Shown: positions 1-9,628, counted from the stretch's first letter. The stretch is DNA of 64,000 bases from Sphingobacteriaceae bacterium (GCA_016715905.1 JADJXI010000005.1:372001-436000); one strand, 5' to 3'. A program made the numbers and translations. Notes: generated by a model from the letters alone, not told the origin.

Positions 1-71
1 GTAACACTTTTAATACCATATTTGAAAAACAACTGCTCAGCCCCTATTAAAATTTTATCTTTTGCTTCCAT
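1..71 (-). CDS. TetR-family regulator, N-terminus only (cut by window edge)
   Basis: Reading leftward from an ATG at 71, the frame stays open to the edge and gives 23 complete residues, starting MEAKDKILIGAEQLFFKYG and continuing IKSV. This matches the first helix of TetR/AcrR DNA-binding domains (an I-L-x-A-A-x-x-L-F-x-x-x-G pattern leading to the helix-turn-helix). The ligand-binding part lies outside the window, so no ligand or target can be named. It is divergent from the M23 peptidase gene starting at 153, with an 81-base shared promoter region. The assignment rests on a short stretch, but the pattern is typical. Confidence 0.6.
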   Translation of the reverse strand, partial: MEAKDKILIGAEQLFFKYGIKSV

Positions 72-152
72 TTCGGAAACAAAACTATGGAAACTATTTA
101 AGTCTTGCAAGTTTCCGTGCGAATTATTTTTTTTCGCATCTTTACACATTGT

Positions 153-1022
153 ATGTCAGAGGTTAAGCCAAGTAGATGGAAGAAGTTTGTATCCGGCCTA
201 AAAAGTCGGTACCGGTTGGTTATATTGAATGATACAACTTACGGCGAAAAGCTTTCAATCCGATTAACTCCTTTGGGTATTATTATTGGAATTACGGCTA
301 TTACGATCTTAATGACCACGTTGGTTATTAGTTTGGTAGCCTTTACCTCTTTAAAAGAGTATATACCAGGATATGGTAATATTGCGGAACGAAAAAAGAT
401 ATTAGAATTGACCTTTAAAACAGATTCTATAGAACAATCATTGCAAGATAAAGAGGCCTATATGATGAATATTTTAAATGTATTACATGATAGTTTGGAA
501 AGAAAATCTCCTAAACCTTTGAAAGATACCAGCGGAAGATTTAAAAACGTTAACGTGGAGCCGGGAAAATCAGACAAACTATTTAGGGAAGATTACGAAC
601 AAAATAAATCCTCAATTGCCAGTTTTTCAAATCCCAAATTAAAGGGAATTAGTGAACTTGTATTTTTTACACCGGTAAAAGGAATTATTGTTTCGGCTTT
701 CAACGTAAAGGAAGAACATTTTGGATTAGATTTAGTGACCAAGGAAGACGAAACAGTAAAGAATGTTTTGGATGGGACCGTTGTTTTTACGGGCTTTTCT
801 GCCGAAGATGGCTATGTAATTCATGTTCAGCACAGCAATAATTTAACCAGCATATATAAGCATAATAATAATTTATTGAAGAAAACAGGAGATAGGATTA
901 AAGCAGGAGATGTGATTTCCATTGTAGGAAATACGGGTGAGCTGAGTAAGGGGCCACATTTACATTTAGAGTTATGGTATAACGGCATTCCAATTGACCC
1001 GCAGGATTGTATAGCGTTTTAA
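153..1022 (+). CDS. M23-family metallopeptidase (LytM-type), membrane-anchored
   Basis: Predicted cell-wall hydrolase or divisome-type LytM factor. The 289-residue protein has a basic N-terminus, one membrane segment at about residues 45-70, a polar or coiled linker, and a C-terminal M23 domain. The zinc motifs look intact: HFGLD near residue 208 and HLHLE near residue 270, so an active endopeptidase is likely (inference). I chose the ATG at 153 rather than the one at 105 because the extra 16 residues are not typical of the family and the MSEVKPSRWKK start fits related proteins. The stop codon overlaps that of the convergent O-antigen ligase-like gene by four bases. The substrate is probably peptidoglycan cross-links in the periplasm. 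Confidence 0.85.
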   Translation: MSEVKPSRWKKFVSGLKSRYRLVILNDTTYGEKLSIRLTPLGIIIGITAITILMTTLVISLVAFTSLKEYIPGYGNIAERKKILELTFKTDSIEQSLQDKEAYMMNILNVLHDSLERKSPKPLKDTSGRFKNVNVEPGKSDKLFREDYEQNKSSIASFSNPKLKGISELVFFTPVKGIIVSAFNVKEEHFGLDLVTKEDETVKNVLDGTVVFTGFSAEDGYVIHVQHSNNLTSIYKHNNNLLKKTGDRIKAGDVISIVGNTGELSKGPHLHLELWYNGIPIDPQDCIAF

Positions 1023-2578
1023 TTTTTTGTTTTCAAGAAATACGAATACGACACAAAAAGGCTATTGAAAAATGCAAAAAAGGTAACGCCAGCCTGAGTC
1101 TCCAAAGTGTCTTCCATTAAAAATGATAGTACACTTAAAATAAAAAACGGTAAATAAAGACTGTGTTTGTGTTTTCGAATACTAAAGAAGGGTAAAAAAA
1201 CTGAAAATAAAAATAAAAGTAATCCAACTACCCCTAAAGCTACTGTTGCCGTTAAAAATTGATTGTGTGGGCGTTTAAACCACTCCCTTTTTAATGGTGT
1301 TTTCGATTCTTGATAAGCCAAATTCATTGCTTCTTGTACATCACCGGTGCCTACTCCAAAAAAAGGATTTTGTGAAATTACTTTTAAGGCATTCCCCCAA
1401 AAGTATAACCGCATGGTTAGTGAGTTTCCGTTAATTTCCTGATGCGTTTTATATTCTTGAAATTCATTGACCAGTTCATAAATTCTTCTATGAAAATAAC
1501 TCCAGTTTTTATAGTCATAATGTGTATATCCTAGTTTGATGGATTTAATATCATCGGTGTTTAATTTGGAAAATCCTATAGAATCTTTGGTAATTTCCAT
1601 GCTGCTCATATAGCGTAACAATACCAAGAATCTATTGGTATTATGTGCGGGATCAAGTGAAAACGTATCATCAGGACAAACGCTGTTCCATGCGTATTGA
1701 AGATCTTGTAAAATAATATTGGTATTCACCACATTACCATTTTCAATTTGATTCATCCCTTCAAAATGGTAATAAAATTTACCTACATCATTAGTTAACT
1801 TTTTAGAGTTGTAACTAGTTTCCTTTAAGGTGAATTGGCTATTATATATATGATTGATATAATAAAAGGCGAAAAGAAGAATGAAAATAACGCCGGAAGA
1901 GGCGAGTATAAAATATTTTAAGCCTTTTTTGTAGGAGTAATAAATACCAAATATGCAGAGTAATAATACTAAATTAAAAAAGCCGGATGCTAAACCAAGA
2001 ATATAGATTGTAGTAATTAAATAAAAAAGAATGGAGGCATAAATTATTTTTTCTTTTTTAGAATTGGTTTCCAACAAGAAATATAAAGAAGTGGCAATGC
2101 CCATGACGAGATAAAGTCCTAAGCGAATGTGACTCATAAAACGAGAGGCGCTTCTTAAGTCGATATTTCTATGCAAAATAAATGAGTAAATGGCGCACCA
2201 GGTAACATTAACAATACACCCTGCCAAAAATAATTTAAGCATAAGGTCAAACTCATTTTTTTTAAGTGGGCCGCTACTGAAAAAAATGAGAGGTAAAAAC
2301 ATCAGTGGCATTTTTGTACGTACATCATCCCAGCCGGCATTCAAATCGGAAGTGTAAATTAATCCAACAACGTGGATTAAAAAAACTGTACTTAATACCC
2401 AAAATAATTTATTGTTTTTAAGTTTAACCCATTTGGTTTTGAATTGCCCTTCCAATAGCCAATTACCTAACAAGATGAATTGAGGAACGGAAGTTGGTAC
2501 CGTTCCAATCATCATACCAAATGCCAATGCGCAAGCGGCGAAAATAAAAATAAGCCTATGAGTATTTGATGAAAACAA
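1019..2578 (-). CDS. O-antigen ligase / Wzy-type polymerase family membrane protein
   Basis: A 519-residue polytopic inner-membrane protein with about ten hydrophobic segments and one large hydrophilic loop at about residues 240-400. The tail has the signature of the Wzy_C/O-antigen ligase family: a GVGTGD motif, then RPHNQFL, then a final set of membrane helices. Members polymerise or ligate surface polysaccharide on the periplasmic face. The sequence does not show which of the two this protein does. No other O-antigen genes are adjacent, so it stands alone. The 3' end overlaps the convergent M23 gene. It is separated from the recQ terminator by about 90 bases. Confidence 0.8.
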   Translation of the reverse strand: MFSSNTHRLIFIFAACALAFGMMIGTVPTSVPQFILLGNWLLEGQFKTKWVKLKNNKLFWVLSTVFLIHVVGLIYTSDLNAGWDDVRTKMPLMFLPLIFFSSGPLKKNEFDLMLKLFLAGCIVNVTWCAIYSFILHRNIDLRSASRFMSHIRLGLYLVMGIATSLYFLLETNSKKEKIIYASILFYLITTIYILGLASGFFNLVLLLCIFGIYYSYKKGLKYFILASSGVIFILLFAFYYINHIYNSQFTLKETSYNSKKLTNDVGKFYYHFEGMNQIENGNVVNTNIILQDLQYAWNSVCPDDTFSLDPAHNTNRFLVLLRYMSSMEITKDSIGFSKLNTDDIKSIKLGYTHYDYKNWSYFHRRIYELVNEFQEYKTHQEINGNSLTMRLYFWGNALKVISQNPFFGVGTGDVQEAMNLAYQESKTPLKREWFKRPHNQFLTATVALGVVGLLLFLFSVFLPFFSIRKHKHSLYLPFFILSVLSFLMEDTLETQAGVTFFAFFNSLFVSYSYFLKTKN

Positions 2579-2665
2579 AGTTTAAAGATAAACGTTGGGT
2601 AAGCTGTTAAATTGCCTGAAATGAAAAATAATTAAGTAGCCATTGTTGAATAAGGACTAGTCAAT

Positions 2666-2693
2666 AAAAAAACCCGATTTTTCGGGCTTTTTT
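2666..2693 (-). terminator. Rho-independent terminator after recQ
   Basis: An inverted repeat with AAAAAACCCGA on one side and TCGGGCTTTTTT on the other lies about 20 bases past the recQ stop. It reads as a GC stem with a T-run on the minus strand, and is nearly symmetrical. Confidence 0.8.
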
Positions 2694-2714
2694 AAGATTT
2701 TATTTGTTGTAATA

Positions 2715-4925
2715 TTAATTACCGTAATCGGATATGAATTTGATGCGCATTATTCTTATTTCATCTTCTGTATAATCGTTTTCACCTAATTCCTTTAATG
2801 CTTCTTCAATACTATCATTGTTGCTTTCTTTAAAATATTCCAGCACTTCATCCTGTTTTTCTTCATCAATATTTTCTTCAATGTAATAATCAATATTCAC
2901 CTTGGTGCCTGAGGCAACAATGGTTTCAATTTCGCTAAGCAATTCGGGCAATTTTATATTTTTACTTTTTGCCATGGCTTTTAGGTCAATTTTTCTGTCA
3001 ATATTTTGAATGATATAAACCTTTAAACCTGATTTGTTGACAACCGATTTGATAACCATATCACTTGGTCTTTCAATATCGTTTTCTTCAACGTATTTTT
3101 TAATTAAGTCAATAATTGGTTTACCAAACTTATTGGCTTTCCCTGTTCCAACACCGCTGATTTTAGTTAGTTCCTGAATGCTGATTGGATATTGAATAGC
3201 CATTTCTTCCAATGAAGTTTCCTGAAATATTACATATGGAGGTAATCCTTTAGCTTTGGCTGTTTTTTTAACCACATCCTTTAACATGGCATACAATACT
3301 TCATCTGCCGCGGCACTTCCACCTTTTCCTCCCCCTGCAATATCATCGTCATCACTTTCAGCGTTAGAGTAATCATGATCTCTTGTAAACTTAACACTGC
3401 TTGGTTTTTTCAAGAAGGCATGGCCCTTATCAGTCACTTTTATTAAGCCGTAGTTTTCAATGTCTTTAGATAAGAATCCGTTTACAATAGCTTGTCGTAA
3501 TACAGCCATCCAAAATTTATCATCTTTATCGTGATCCGCACCTTTTGACCAAGTATCTAATTCGTTATGTTTATAAGATTTAGCAACAGAAGTAAGCGTA
3601 CCCAGCAATGCATTAATTACATCTTTGATTTTGTGTTTTTCTTTTATTTCAAGTACACATTCAATTGCTAATTTAAGATCTTCTTTAGCTTCAAATTTTT
3701 GTTTAGGAGCGTGACAATTATCACACATTCCATTACATTTTTTTTCTTCAAATTCCTCACCAAAGTAGTGTAATAAAAACTTTCTTCGGCAGCTGCTTGT
3801 TTCGGCAAAAGAAGCTGTTTCTGCAAGCATTTGTTTACCGATTTCTTGTTCAGCCACCGGTTTATCTTTCATGAACTTTTCGAGCTTCATGATATCGTCA
3901 TAGCTGTAGAAAGTAACGCAATTTCCTTCGCCGCCATCTCTTCCGGCTCTTCCGGTTTCCTGATAATATCCTTCTAAAGATTTAGGAATATCGTGGTGAA
4001 TAACATAGCGTACATCCGGTTTATCAATACCCATTCCAAAGGCGATGGTTGCCACTATGACATGGATATCTTCCATTAAAAAACCATCTTGTGTTTTTGC
4101 TCTTTCTTTAGCATCCAAGCCGGCATGATATGGAGCGGCTTTAATACCATTTACCACCAAGGCTTGAGCAATTTCTTCCACTTTCTTTCGGCTTAAACAA
4201 TAAATTATTCCGCTTTTGTTAGGATGCTGTTTAACATATTTAATTATTTCCTTATTAACGTTTTGTTTAGGCCTTACGTTATAAAATAAATTAGATCTGT
4301 TGAAGGAAGATTTAAAAAGCGAGGCATCCAGCATGCCTAAATTTTTTTGTATATCTTGTTGTACTTTTGGCGTTGCTGTGGCTGTTAATGCTATCACAGG
4401 AACACTTCCCACCGCATCTATGATGGGACGCAAACGTCGATATTCCGGACGGAAGTCATGACCCCATTCAGAAATACAATGCGCCTCGTCAATTCCAAAA
4501 AACGAAATTTTAAATTCTTTAAAAAAACTAATGTTGTCTTCTTTAGTGAGGGTTTCCGGTGCAACATATAATAATTTAGTTTTACCCGATTTCACATCTT
4601 CTTTAACGCGTGTTATTTCACTTTTGTTTAAGGAGGAGTTTAAAAAATGCGCTATGCCACTTTCCTGGCTGAAACCACGAATGGCGTCGACCTGATTTTT
4701 CATAAGTGCAATAAGCGGAGATACGATGATTGCAGTTCCTTCACTTAAAATGGCAGGTAATTGATAACAGAGACTTTTCCCTCCGCCGGTAGGCATAATT
4801 ACAAAAGTATCTTTTCCGCTCAGTATGTTTTTGATAATCTTTTCCTGATTTCCTTTAAACTTATCAAATCCAAAAAATCCTTTTAACCCTTCCAGTAATT
4901 CACCTGTTTCTATTTCAGCAATCAT
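2715..4925 (-). CDS. recQ: ATP-dependent DNA helicase RecQ
   Basis: 3'-5' superfamily 2 helicase in recombination and replication-fork repair. Motifs in order (736-residue form): Walker A MPTGGGKS at 44-51, DEAH at 146-149, motif VI QETGRAGRDG at about 322-331, the RQC zinc site with Cys at about 379, 397, 401 and 404, a winged helix, and an HRDC domain at about 530-600. A further acidic C-terminal extension of about 130 residues resembles a helix-turn-helix extension seen in Bacteroidota RecQ proteins. The start is taken at 4925 (MIAEIETGEL). An upstream ATG at 4982 would add 19 unlike residues. The gene stands alone with its own terminator. Confidence 0.95.
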   Translation of the reverse strand: MIAEIETGELLEGLKGFFGFDKFKGNQEKIIKNILSGKDTFVIMPTGGGKSLCYQLPAILSEGTAIIVSPLIALMKNQVDAIRGFSQESGIAHFLNSSLNKSEITRVKEDVKSGKTKLLYVAPETLTKEDNISFFKEFKISFFGIDEAHCISEWGHDFRPEYRRLRPIIDAVGSVPVIALTATATPKVQQDIQKNLGMLDASLFKSSFNRSNLFYNVRPKQNVNKEIIKYVKQHPNKSGIIYCLSRKKVEEIAQALVVNGIKAAPYHAGLDAKERAKTQDGFLMEDIHVIVATIAFGMGIDKPDVRYVIHHDIPKSLEGYYQETGRAGRDGGEGNCVTFYSYDDIMKLEKFMKDKPVAEQEIGKQMLAETASFAETSSCRRKFLLHYFGEEFEEKKCNGMCDNCHAPKQKFEAKEDLKLAIECVLEIKEKHKIKDVINALLGTLTSVAKSYKHNELDTWSKGADHDKDDKFWMAVLRQAIVNGFLSKDIENYGLIKVTDKGHAFLKKPSSVKFTRDHDYSNAESDDDDIAGGGKGGSAAADEVLYAMLKDVVKKTAKAKGLPPYVIFQETSLEEMAIQYPISIQELTKISGVGTGKANKFGKPIIDLIKKYVEENDIERPSDMVIKSVVNKSGLKVYIIQNIDRKIDLKAMAKSKNIKLPELLSEIETIVASGTKVNIDYYIEENIDEEKQDEVLEYFKESNNDSIEEALKELGENDYTEDEIRIMRIKFISDYGN

Positions 4926-5070
4926 AATAATTAAGTACTTTAATGTGTGTTTTGTTTGTGTGTGTCTTATAAAGATATACAATAATATTCTTGCCTAACA
5001 AAATAATTATATAGAATACGTGAAAATTTAGATGATTTAACTTTTATATTAGATAAGAAATTTTGGTGCT

Positions 5071-5409
5071 TTACAAATTAGCACTCATTTTAGAAAAATT
5101 CCTCATTAAAAAGAAAATAGAGATGACGGAAATCATAATTCCCAGATAAAAAGCACCTCCGGTTTGTTTGGTTAAAATAAAAAAAATTGTTTTGGCAAAA
5201 AATGAAATTAGAAATAATTGAACGCCCCATTGTTTTAAATGCCAGATTCCAACACATGATATAAAATAAACCGAAACCAACAAACCATAAATTGCCGGCA
5301 TAAATAAACCTAATTTTTTTACGGCCGGAGAAAAGACTTGCGGAAACGAAAAAATGGTTATGATGTAACCAATCACACAGATTAAAGATATTATTTTTGG
5401 TCTTTTCAT
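5071..5409 (-). CDS. Small hypothetical membrane protein (4 TM)
   Basis: 112 residues, starting MKRPKIISLI, with four hydrophobic stretches (about 5-25, 32-52, 60-80 and 85-102) and a short basic tail. I do not recognise the family with certainty; small four-helix proteins of this kind are often annotated as DUF or hypothetical in Bacteroidota. The start codon directly abuts the stop of the ABC permease gene at 5410, so the two are almost certainly co-transcribed and perhaps translationally coupled. No catalytic residues can be seen. Confidence 0.7.
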   Translation of the reverse strand: MKRPKIISLICVIGYIITIFSFPQVFSPAVKKLGLFMPAIYGLLVSVYFISCVGIWHLKQWGVQLFLISFFAKTIFFILTKQTGGAFYLGIMISVISIFFLMRNFSKMSANL

Positions 5410-6651
5410 TTAGTTTGTTCGTATAGCTTCAACAGGATCAAGTTGACTGGCACTATAAGCCGGAATAAATCCGCTGATTATACCGATTAGAATAGAAATT
5501 GTAAAAGCGAGTATCACATTTGCGCCGGTGAGTGTTATTTCAATCTCTATAGAGTCTTTTCCCAATGTCATCAATATCCAAGTGAGTAATAAACCAAATG
5601 CTCCACCTACAACACTTAAAATAACACTTTCACTTAAAAATTGAAATAAAATAAAAATATTTTTTGCTCCTAAACTTTTTTGAATGCCGATTAAATTAGT
5701 TCGTTCACGCACCGAAACAAACATGATGTTAGCAATTCCAAATCCACCTACCAGAATAGAAAAGCCTCCAATAATCCAACCTGCTGTTCCCAATACATCA
5801 AAAAACGAATTGAATCCTTTGGTGAGTAGAGAAGTTTCATTAAGCGCAAAATTGGGTTTTGCTCCCGGTTTTAATTTACGTACACCACGCATAACGCCTG
5901 TTACTTCATCAATCAATTGAGTGTTAGTAACCCCGGGTTTAGCTTTACAATATATCACCGGGTCGGCATTTTCTGATTTCGGATCCATTAATACACGGGC
6001 AAAATTAAACGGAATGATTACCTGATAATCAAAACTCGGCCCTAATATGCTTTCTCCTTCTTTTTTTATTACGCCAATAATATTGGCTTTAAATCCCGAA
6101 ATTTTTAAATCTTTGCCAATGGGATTTTCATAAGGAAACAAACCGGCTGCAATTTCTGCACCAATAATGGCAACCCGATATCCGGCATCTGTTTCGTTTA
6201 AGGTAAAATATCTTCCGTCGGCCAATTCAAAATTTTTAATTTTATAAAAGTCATGCGAAATTCCGCTAATGATGGTGTTTTGAACGCTGTTACTTTTATA
6301 CTTTACCGTTTTACGTTTCCCCATACGATAGGCAACTGCTTCTGTGCTCTTGCATTTTTTAAAAAGTTCTTCCATTTCATAATAACGCGGGGTAGGTCGT
6401 TTCATAAATTCCCACCAAGGTTGATCGGGTTCAAAACTCCAGGGCCATTTTTGTACAAACACTACATTATTTCCAAGTGATTCTACACTTTTGCGAATAT
6501 TATTCTCCAAGCTGTCAACAATGGTAAATACTAATATAATGGCAAAAATTCCGATAGTAATTCCCAGCAGGCTTAAAAAAGAGCGCAATTTATTTGCTGT
6601 TAAGGATTGCCAAGCAAACACAATACTTTCTTTAAACAACAAGCTGAACAT
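5410..6651 (-). CDS. ABC transporter permease, MacB/FtsX type
   Basis: 413 residues with the layout of MacB-type permeases: one N-terminal membrane helix at about 20-45, a periplasmic MacB-PCD domain of about 230 residues, then three C-terminal helices forming the FtsX domain (about 280-410). The N-terminal SLLGITIGIF and C-terminal GIANIMFVSVRERT segments are typical. Members transmit ATPase action to the periplasm, moving lipoproteins, peptides or macrolides. No ATPase gene is adjacent, so the partner must be encoded elsewhere. It lies 25 bases after the porin gene, at the end of the di-haem/Rieske set, and may share that transcript. Confidence 0.9.
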   Translation of the reverse strand: MFSLLFKESIVFAWQSLTANKLRSFLSLLGITIGIFAIILVFTIVDSLENNIRKSVESLGNNVVFVQKWPWSFEPDQPWWEFMKRPTPRYYEMEELFKKCKSTEAVAYRMGKRKTVKYKSNSVQNTIISGISHDFYKIKNFELADGRYFTLNETDAGYRVAIIGAEIAAGLFPYENPIGKDLKISGFKANIIGVIKKEGESILGPSFDYQVIIPFNFARVLMDPKSENADPVIYCKAKPGVTNTQLIDEVTGVMRGVRKLKPGAKPNFALNETSLLTKGFNSFFDVLGTAGWIIGGFSILVGGFGIANIMFVSVRERTNLIGIQKSLGAKNIFILFQFLSESVILSVVGGAFGLLLTWILMTLGKDSIEIEITLTGANVILAFTISILIGIISGFIPAYSASQLDPVEAIRTN

Positions 6652-6676
6652 GGTTTAAAGATAGGGAATTTATGGT

Positions 6677-7924
6677 TTAGAAATAGGTTGAAAAGCCAAA
6701 TTGAAAAGCGGCAAAATTAGATGGAGGATTCCCCAAAAGATCAGTGCGCCATTCTCTTCTGTAATTAAATCGAATAACCGTTAAATTAGAAGGCCTAAAG
6801 CTTACTCCCGGTACCAATGCATATACATGGTCACCTATATTTCCGTTTGTTTCCTTAAACGTGCCTTTATTGTAGTCGACATATTCGGCGCGCAGCACAA
6901 CATTAATGGTGCTTTTTTTCCAGCCTAAAATAGATTGTTTAATGATAGGTTGAACAACATCAACAAAACCTCCCTGTAAAATGTTTCCAAATTGCTGTGA
7001 ATAGGTATCAGGTACATCAACAATGGCCCTCACACATTCGGCCGTAATATTGGTTTTTAAATATGGAATCGTACAATTCATATCCAAAGCAATTAAATCA
7101 ATTCTTCTTTGAGAATCAATTTTCAATCCGTCAATTTCAAATTTATTATAAACCCCTCCCATCCATGAAATTCCCAATTCTCCGATTTTACGATGTTTGA
7201 TGGCGGTTTTTAAGGTAAATAAAGGAACGCCGTTACCGGATTCTGTAAAACGTTCAGCGTTTGATTTAGTTGCAGGTAACCAGGTTCGTCCTTCCGGATT
7301 ATCAATAATGTTTTGGTCAAAACCATTTGTTGCATACATTTCATAGGCCCAAACAATATTCTTCATGGCATATTTTCCGAATACACCAAAACCAACATTG
7401 CTCCAGGTTGAGGGAATAATGGTTGTGGCTGATAGGGGGCGATTAATAAATTCCCATTTCGGCCCATCATGGTTTTGATTGAAGGCTCCTATGGGATTCA
7501 TAATTATTCCGCCACGCAAATTAAATAAAGGATCAAATTCAATATCCATAGAAGCAAATTCTATTGCTATTTCTTTTCCGCCTTCTTCAAATTCAATTTC
7601 TGATAAAAATTTTAATCTTTTTTTAATAGTGGATGAAATAAAGAGGGTTAAGCGCGGAATCTGAAAAGATAAACCTTCATTTACTCCATCAGTGCCGGAG
7701 TAGTTTGAATTGGCTTCAACGTATCCGCCTATGGCAACAGGTAATTTACCCAGGTTTAAAAACGGACGGTTATAAACAGCATCTAAATTCATTTTAAAAC
7801 TTGCACTGTCAAAGGGAACAATTTTTTGAGAGGTATCTGTTTGCGAAAAACAGGTTTCACCTAACAATAAAAGCCAGAGGCAGCAAATTGTTTTAAGATA
7901 AGTGTATAAAAATATTTTGTTCAT
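6677..7924 (-). CDS. Outer-membrane porin-like beta-barrel (phosphate-selective porin O/P-like)
   Basis: A 415-residue protein with a signal peptide ending near CFSQ. The mature part has alternating aromatic and polar strands and finishes with a terminal Phe (GFSTYF), as outer-membrane barrels do. GGYVEANSNY, RGGIIMNPIGAFNQNHDG and the INRPLSATTIIPSTW region resemble OprP/O-type porins. Specificity cannot be read from the sequence. The start overlaps the end of the Rieske gene by 32 bases, so the two are coupled. Its place in a metal-regulator-linked set suggests uptake or efflux of a small ion or complex (inference). Confidence 0.75.
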   Translation of the reverse strand: MNKIFLYTYLKTICCLWLLLLGETCFSQTDTSQKIVPFDSASFKMNLDAVYNRPFLNLGKLPVAIGGYVEANSNYSGTDGVNEGLSFQIPRLTLFISSTIKKRLKFLSEIEFEEGGKEIAIEFASMDIEFDPLFNLRGGIIMNPIGAFNQNHDGPKWEFINRPLSATTIIPSTWSNVGFGVFGKYAMKNIVWAYEMYATNGFDQNIIDNPEGRTWLPATKSNAERFTESGNGVPLFTLKTAIKHRKIGELGISWMGGVYNKFEIDGLKIDSQRRIDLIALDMNCTIPYLKTNITAECVRAIVDVPDTYSQQFGNILQGGFVDVVQPIIKQSILGWKKSTINVVLRAEYVDYNKGTFKETNGNIGDHVYALVPGVSFRPSNLTVIRFNYRREWRTDLLGNPPSNFAAFQFGFSTYF

Positions 7925-8345
7925 CTTCAGTTATTTTAAATTTTTTCAAAGCTTGTTCCGCCGGACCCTGTACAACTTCACCGGTATTACTGAATTCACT
8001 TCCGTGCGCAGAACAACTTAACAGATTTCCGTTTACTGTTAATTCAACTTGTTGATGTGTGCAACTCATCAATAAGGCTGTGTATACATTATTTTTTTTA
8101 AACAAGGCAATGGGGTGACTTAATCCTTCTGAACGCACAACAATAAATTTCCGAATAGATTGTGAATCCTTTTTTTGAATGAGAAATTCTTTTTTTTGTA
8201 CAATTAATCGGTTAGCCGAAATGCTTGTTTGAATTTCATGAGTTGATTTACAAGACTTGAGTAAGGAAATGCCTGTAAATGCCAGGCAAGCTCCGCCGCA
8301 AATTTTTATGAATTCATTTCTGGTCATTTTACTAAAGGCTTTCAA
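7893..8345 (-). CDS. Rieske [2Fe-2S] domain protein
   Basis: A 150-residue protein with a hydrophobic leader at about residues 13-32 followed by a Cys (KSCKS), so it is either lipidated or anchored. The Rieske ligands are present: C-T-H at 95-97 and C-S-A-H at 111-114, with conserved glycines after the second pair. It would carry one 2Fe-2S cluster on the periplasmic side. The gene overlaps the di-haem oxidoreductase upstream by 14 bases and the porin downstream by 32. An internal start at MTRNEF (8327) would also work. An electron-transfer role with the neighbouring cytochrome is likely but inferred. Confidence 0.85.
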   Translation of the reverse strand: MKAFSKMTRNEFIKICGGACLAFTGISLLKSCKSTHEIQTSISANRLIVQKKEFLIQKKDSQSIRKFIVVRSEGLSHPIALFKKNNVYTALLMSCTHQQVELTVNGNLLSCSAHGSEFSNTGEVVQGPAEQALKKFKITEDEQNIFIHLS

Positions 8346-9555
8346 GAAATTTTAGCACAGCATTTTTTTCTTGTTGTGATAGTGCTTTAAAATTATTTGT
8401 GATTTGAAGCGCTTCACCGCCATGTTTCAAAATAGCCTCCTCTATACTTTTTGCTCTGCCATCATGTAATAAAAAATATTCACCACCCTGTGAGTTTTTT
8501 GAAAGTCCCAATCCCCATAAAGCAGGAGTTTTCCATTCATTCGTTAGCGCTATTCCTTCGGTATAACCGTCGTCTAGTTTGCTACCCATATCATGCAACA
8601 ATAAATCAGTATACGGATGAAAAGTTTTATTACTTAGCGCTTCAATTTCATTTGTCCCTGTAGTCCAGGTTTCAGTATGACATTTATCGCAACCAATTTG
8701 TTTAAATAATTCTTTGCCTTGCAACACTTCGCTATTCGATGTATTGCGAGGTTCGGGTGTTTTTAAAGTTTTCAAATAAAACACCAAATTTCTTACGGTG
8801 TTTGTACTTACTTCCGGATCCGGTACCAAATCTCCGTAAGGTGAACTAATGCCGTTTATGGCGGGTTCATTTGGCGCAAACTCAGAAGTAATTCCCATAT
8901 CCTGCACATAAGCATTAACAGTTTGTTGCAATAAATCAATGGCCGCCGCTTTTTTCCCGAATCGTCCGATTAAATAACCGTTTATTAAAATGTGATGTGA
9001 TTTGATTTGCAAGTACTGCGGAGGTTTGATCAGATTTGGTTTACCGGAGATGCCGTCATTGTTAGCATCTAAAGAATCTACGCGACTTAAAATCTGTGAA
9101 TCACTTAATGCTTCCAGAAATCCCAAACCACTATTAGCCGGAGGAGTGAATTTAGAAAATGGAGCACCACTCGGAATCACTTCAGGTTGATAGCCCGGGA
9201 TAGCTCTGTTTTGTAATTGCGGACCGCCAAATTTCAGGAAAGTATTTCCTGCAGTTGTGCTTTGACCAAAACGGGTTAAGGTAGTGAATGGATGTCCTTT
9301 TCCATCACCTGCATGACAGGAACCGCAGGAGTTGGATACAAAGTACGGTCCGAGTCCAGTGGATGGCGAGAAAATATCTTCGTTAAAAGCCACATCACCG
9401 GCCAGAAATTGTAACTTTTGTTCCGGGTTTAAACCTTCAACGGGTCCGTCTAAAGTTTCGTTTCCGGGAGGGGCTGGAGGAAGCAATTTTTTGCAACTGT
9501 GATGAACAAGCCCCAAAAGGACTAAGGTAAAAATTCCAAAAAATATTTTATTCAT
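8332..9555 (-). CDS. Di-haem oxidoreductase family lipoprotein (DHOR/thiol oxidoreductase-like)
   Basis: A 407-residue c-type cytochrome with two haem-binding CxxCH motifs, C77-G-S-C-H81 and C289-D-K-C-H293, spaced as in the di-haem oxidoreductase family. The N-terminus is a lipoprotein-type signal with a Cys at residue 21. GLGPYFVSNSC and the late KTPALWGLGLS/FLLHDGRA segments are family hallmarks shared with bacterial di-haem peroxidases. In other bacteria such genes often sit beside imelysin-type iron proteins; none is seen here. It heads the leftward set and lies opposite the DtxR-family regulator, which suggests metal-dependent expression (inference). Confidence 0.88.
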   Translation of the reverse strand: MNKIFFGIFTLVLLGLVHHSCKKLLPPAPPGNETLDGPVEGLNPEQKLQFLAGDVAFNEDIFSPSTGLGPYFVSNSCGSCHAGDGKGHPFTTLTRFGQSTTAGNTFLKFGGPQLQNRAIPGYQPEVIPSGAPFSKFTPPANSGLGFLEALSDSQILSRVDSLDANNDGISGKPNLIKPPQYLQIKSHHILINGYLIGRFGKKAAAIDLLQQTVNAYVQDMGITSEFAPNEPAINGISSPYGDLVPDPEVSTNTVRNLVFYLKTLKTPEPRNTSNSEVLQGKELFKQIGCDKCHTETWTTGTNEIEALSNKTFHPYTDLLLHDMGSKLDDGYTEGIALTNEWKTPALWGLGLSKNSQGGEYFLLHDGRAKSIEEAILKHGGEALQITNNFKALSQQEKNAVLKFLESL

Positions 9556-9580
9556 AGCTATGCTATTTAGACTTTCAAAG

Positions 9581-9617
9581 TTTGTTTGTTTTTTATGAAT
9601 AATAATTATTAATTTTG
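9581..9617 (+). promoter_or_regulatory. Promoter of the DtxR/MntR gene
   Basis: The Bacteroidota -7 box TAATTTTG lies at 9610-9617, with TTTG at 9585-9588 (a second copy is at 9581-9584). The spacing of 21 bases fits the -33/-7 arrangement. The ATG follows at 9638. Confidence 0.6.
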
Positions 9618-9628
9618 GTATACCTAAA
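9613..9628. promoter_or_regulatory. Candidate DtxR/MntR operator
   Basis: TTTTGGTATACCTAAA is a palindrome with one mismatched pair around a perfect GGTATACC core. It resembles DtxR/MntR-family boxes of the TTTAGG..CCTAAA kind. It overlaps the -7 box of the regulator gene and lies 58 bases upstream of the leftward di-haem gene, so one site could control both directions. Binding is inferred. Confidence 0.55.
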
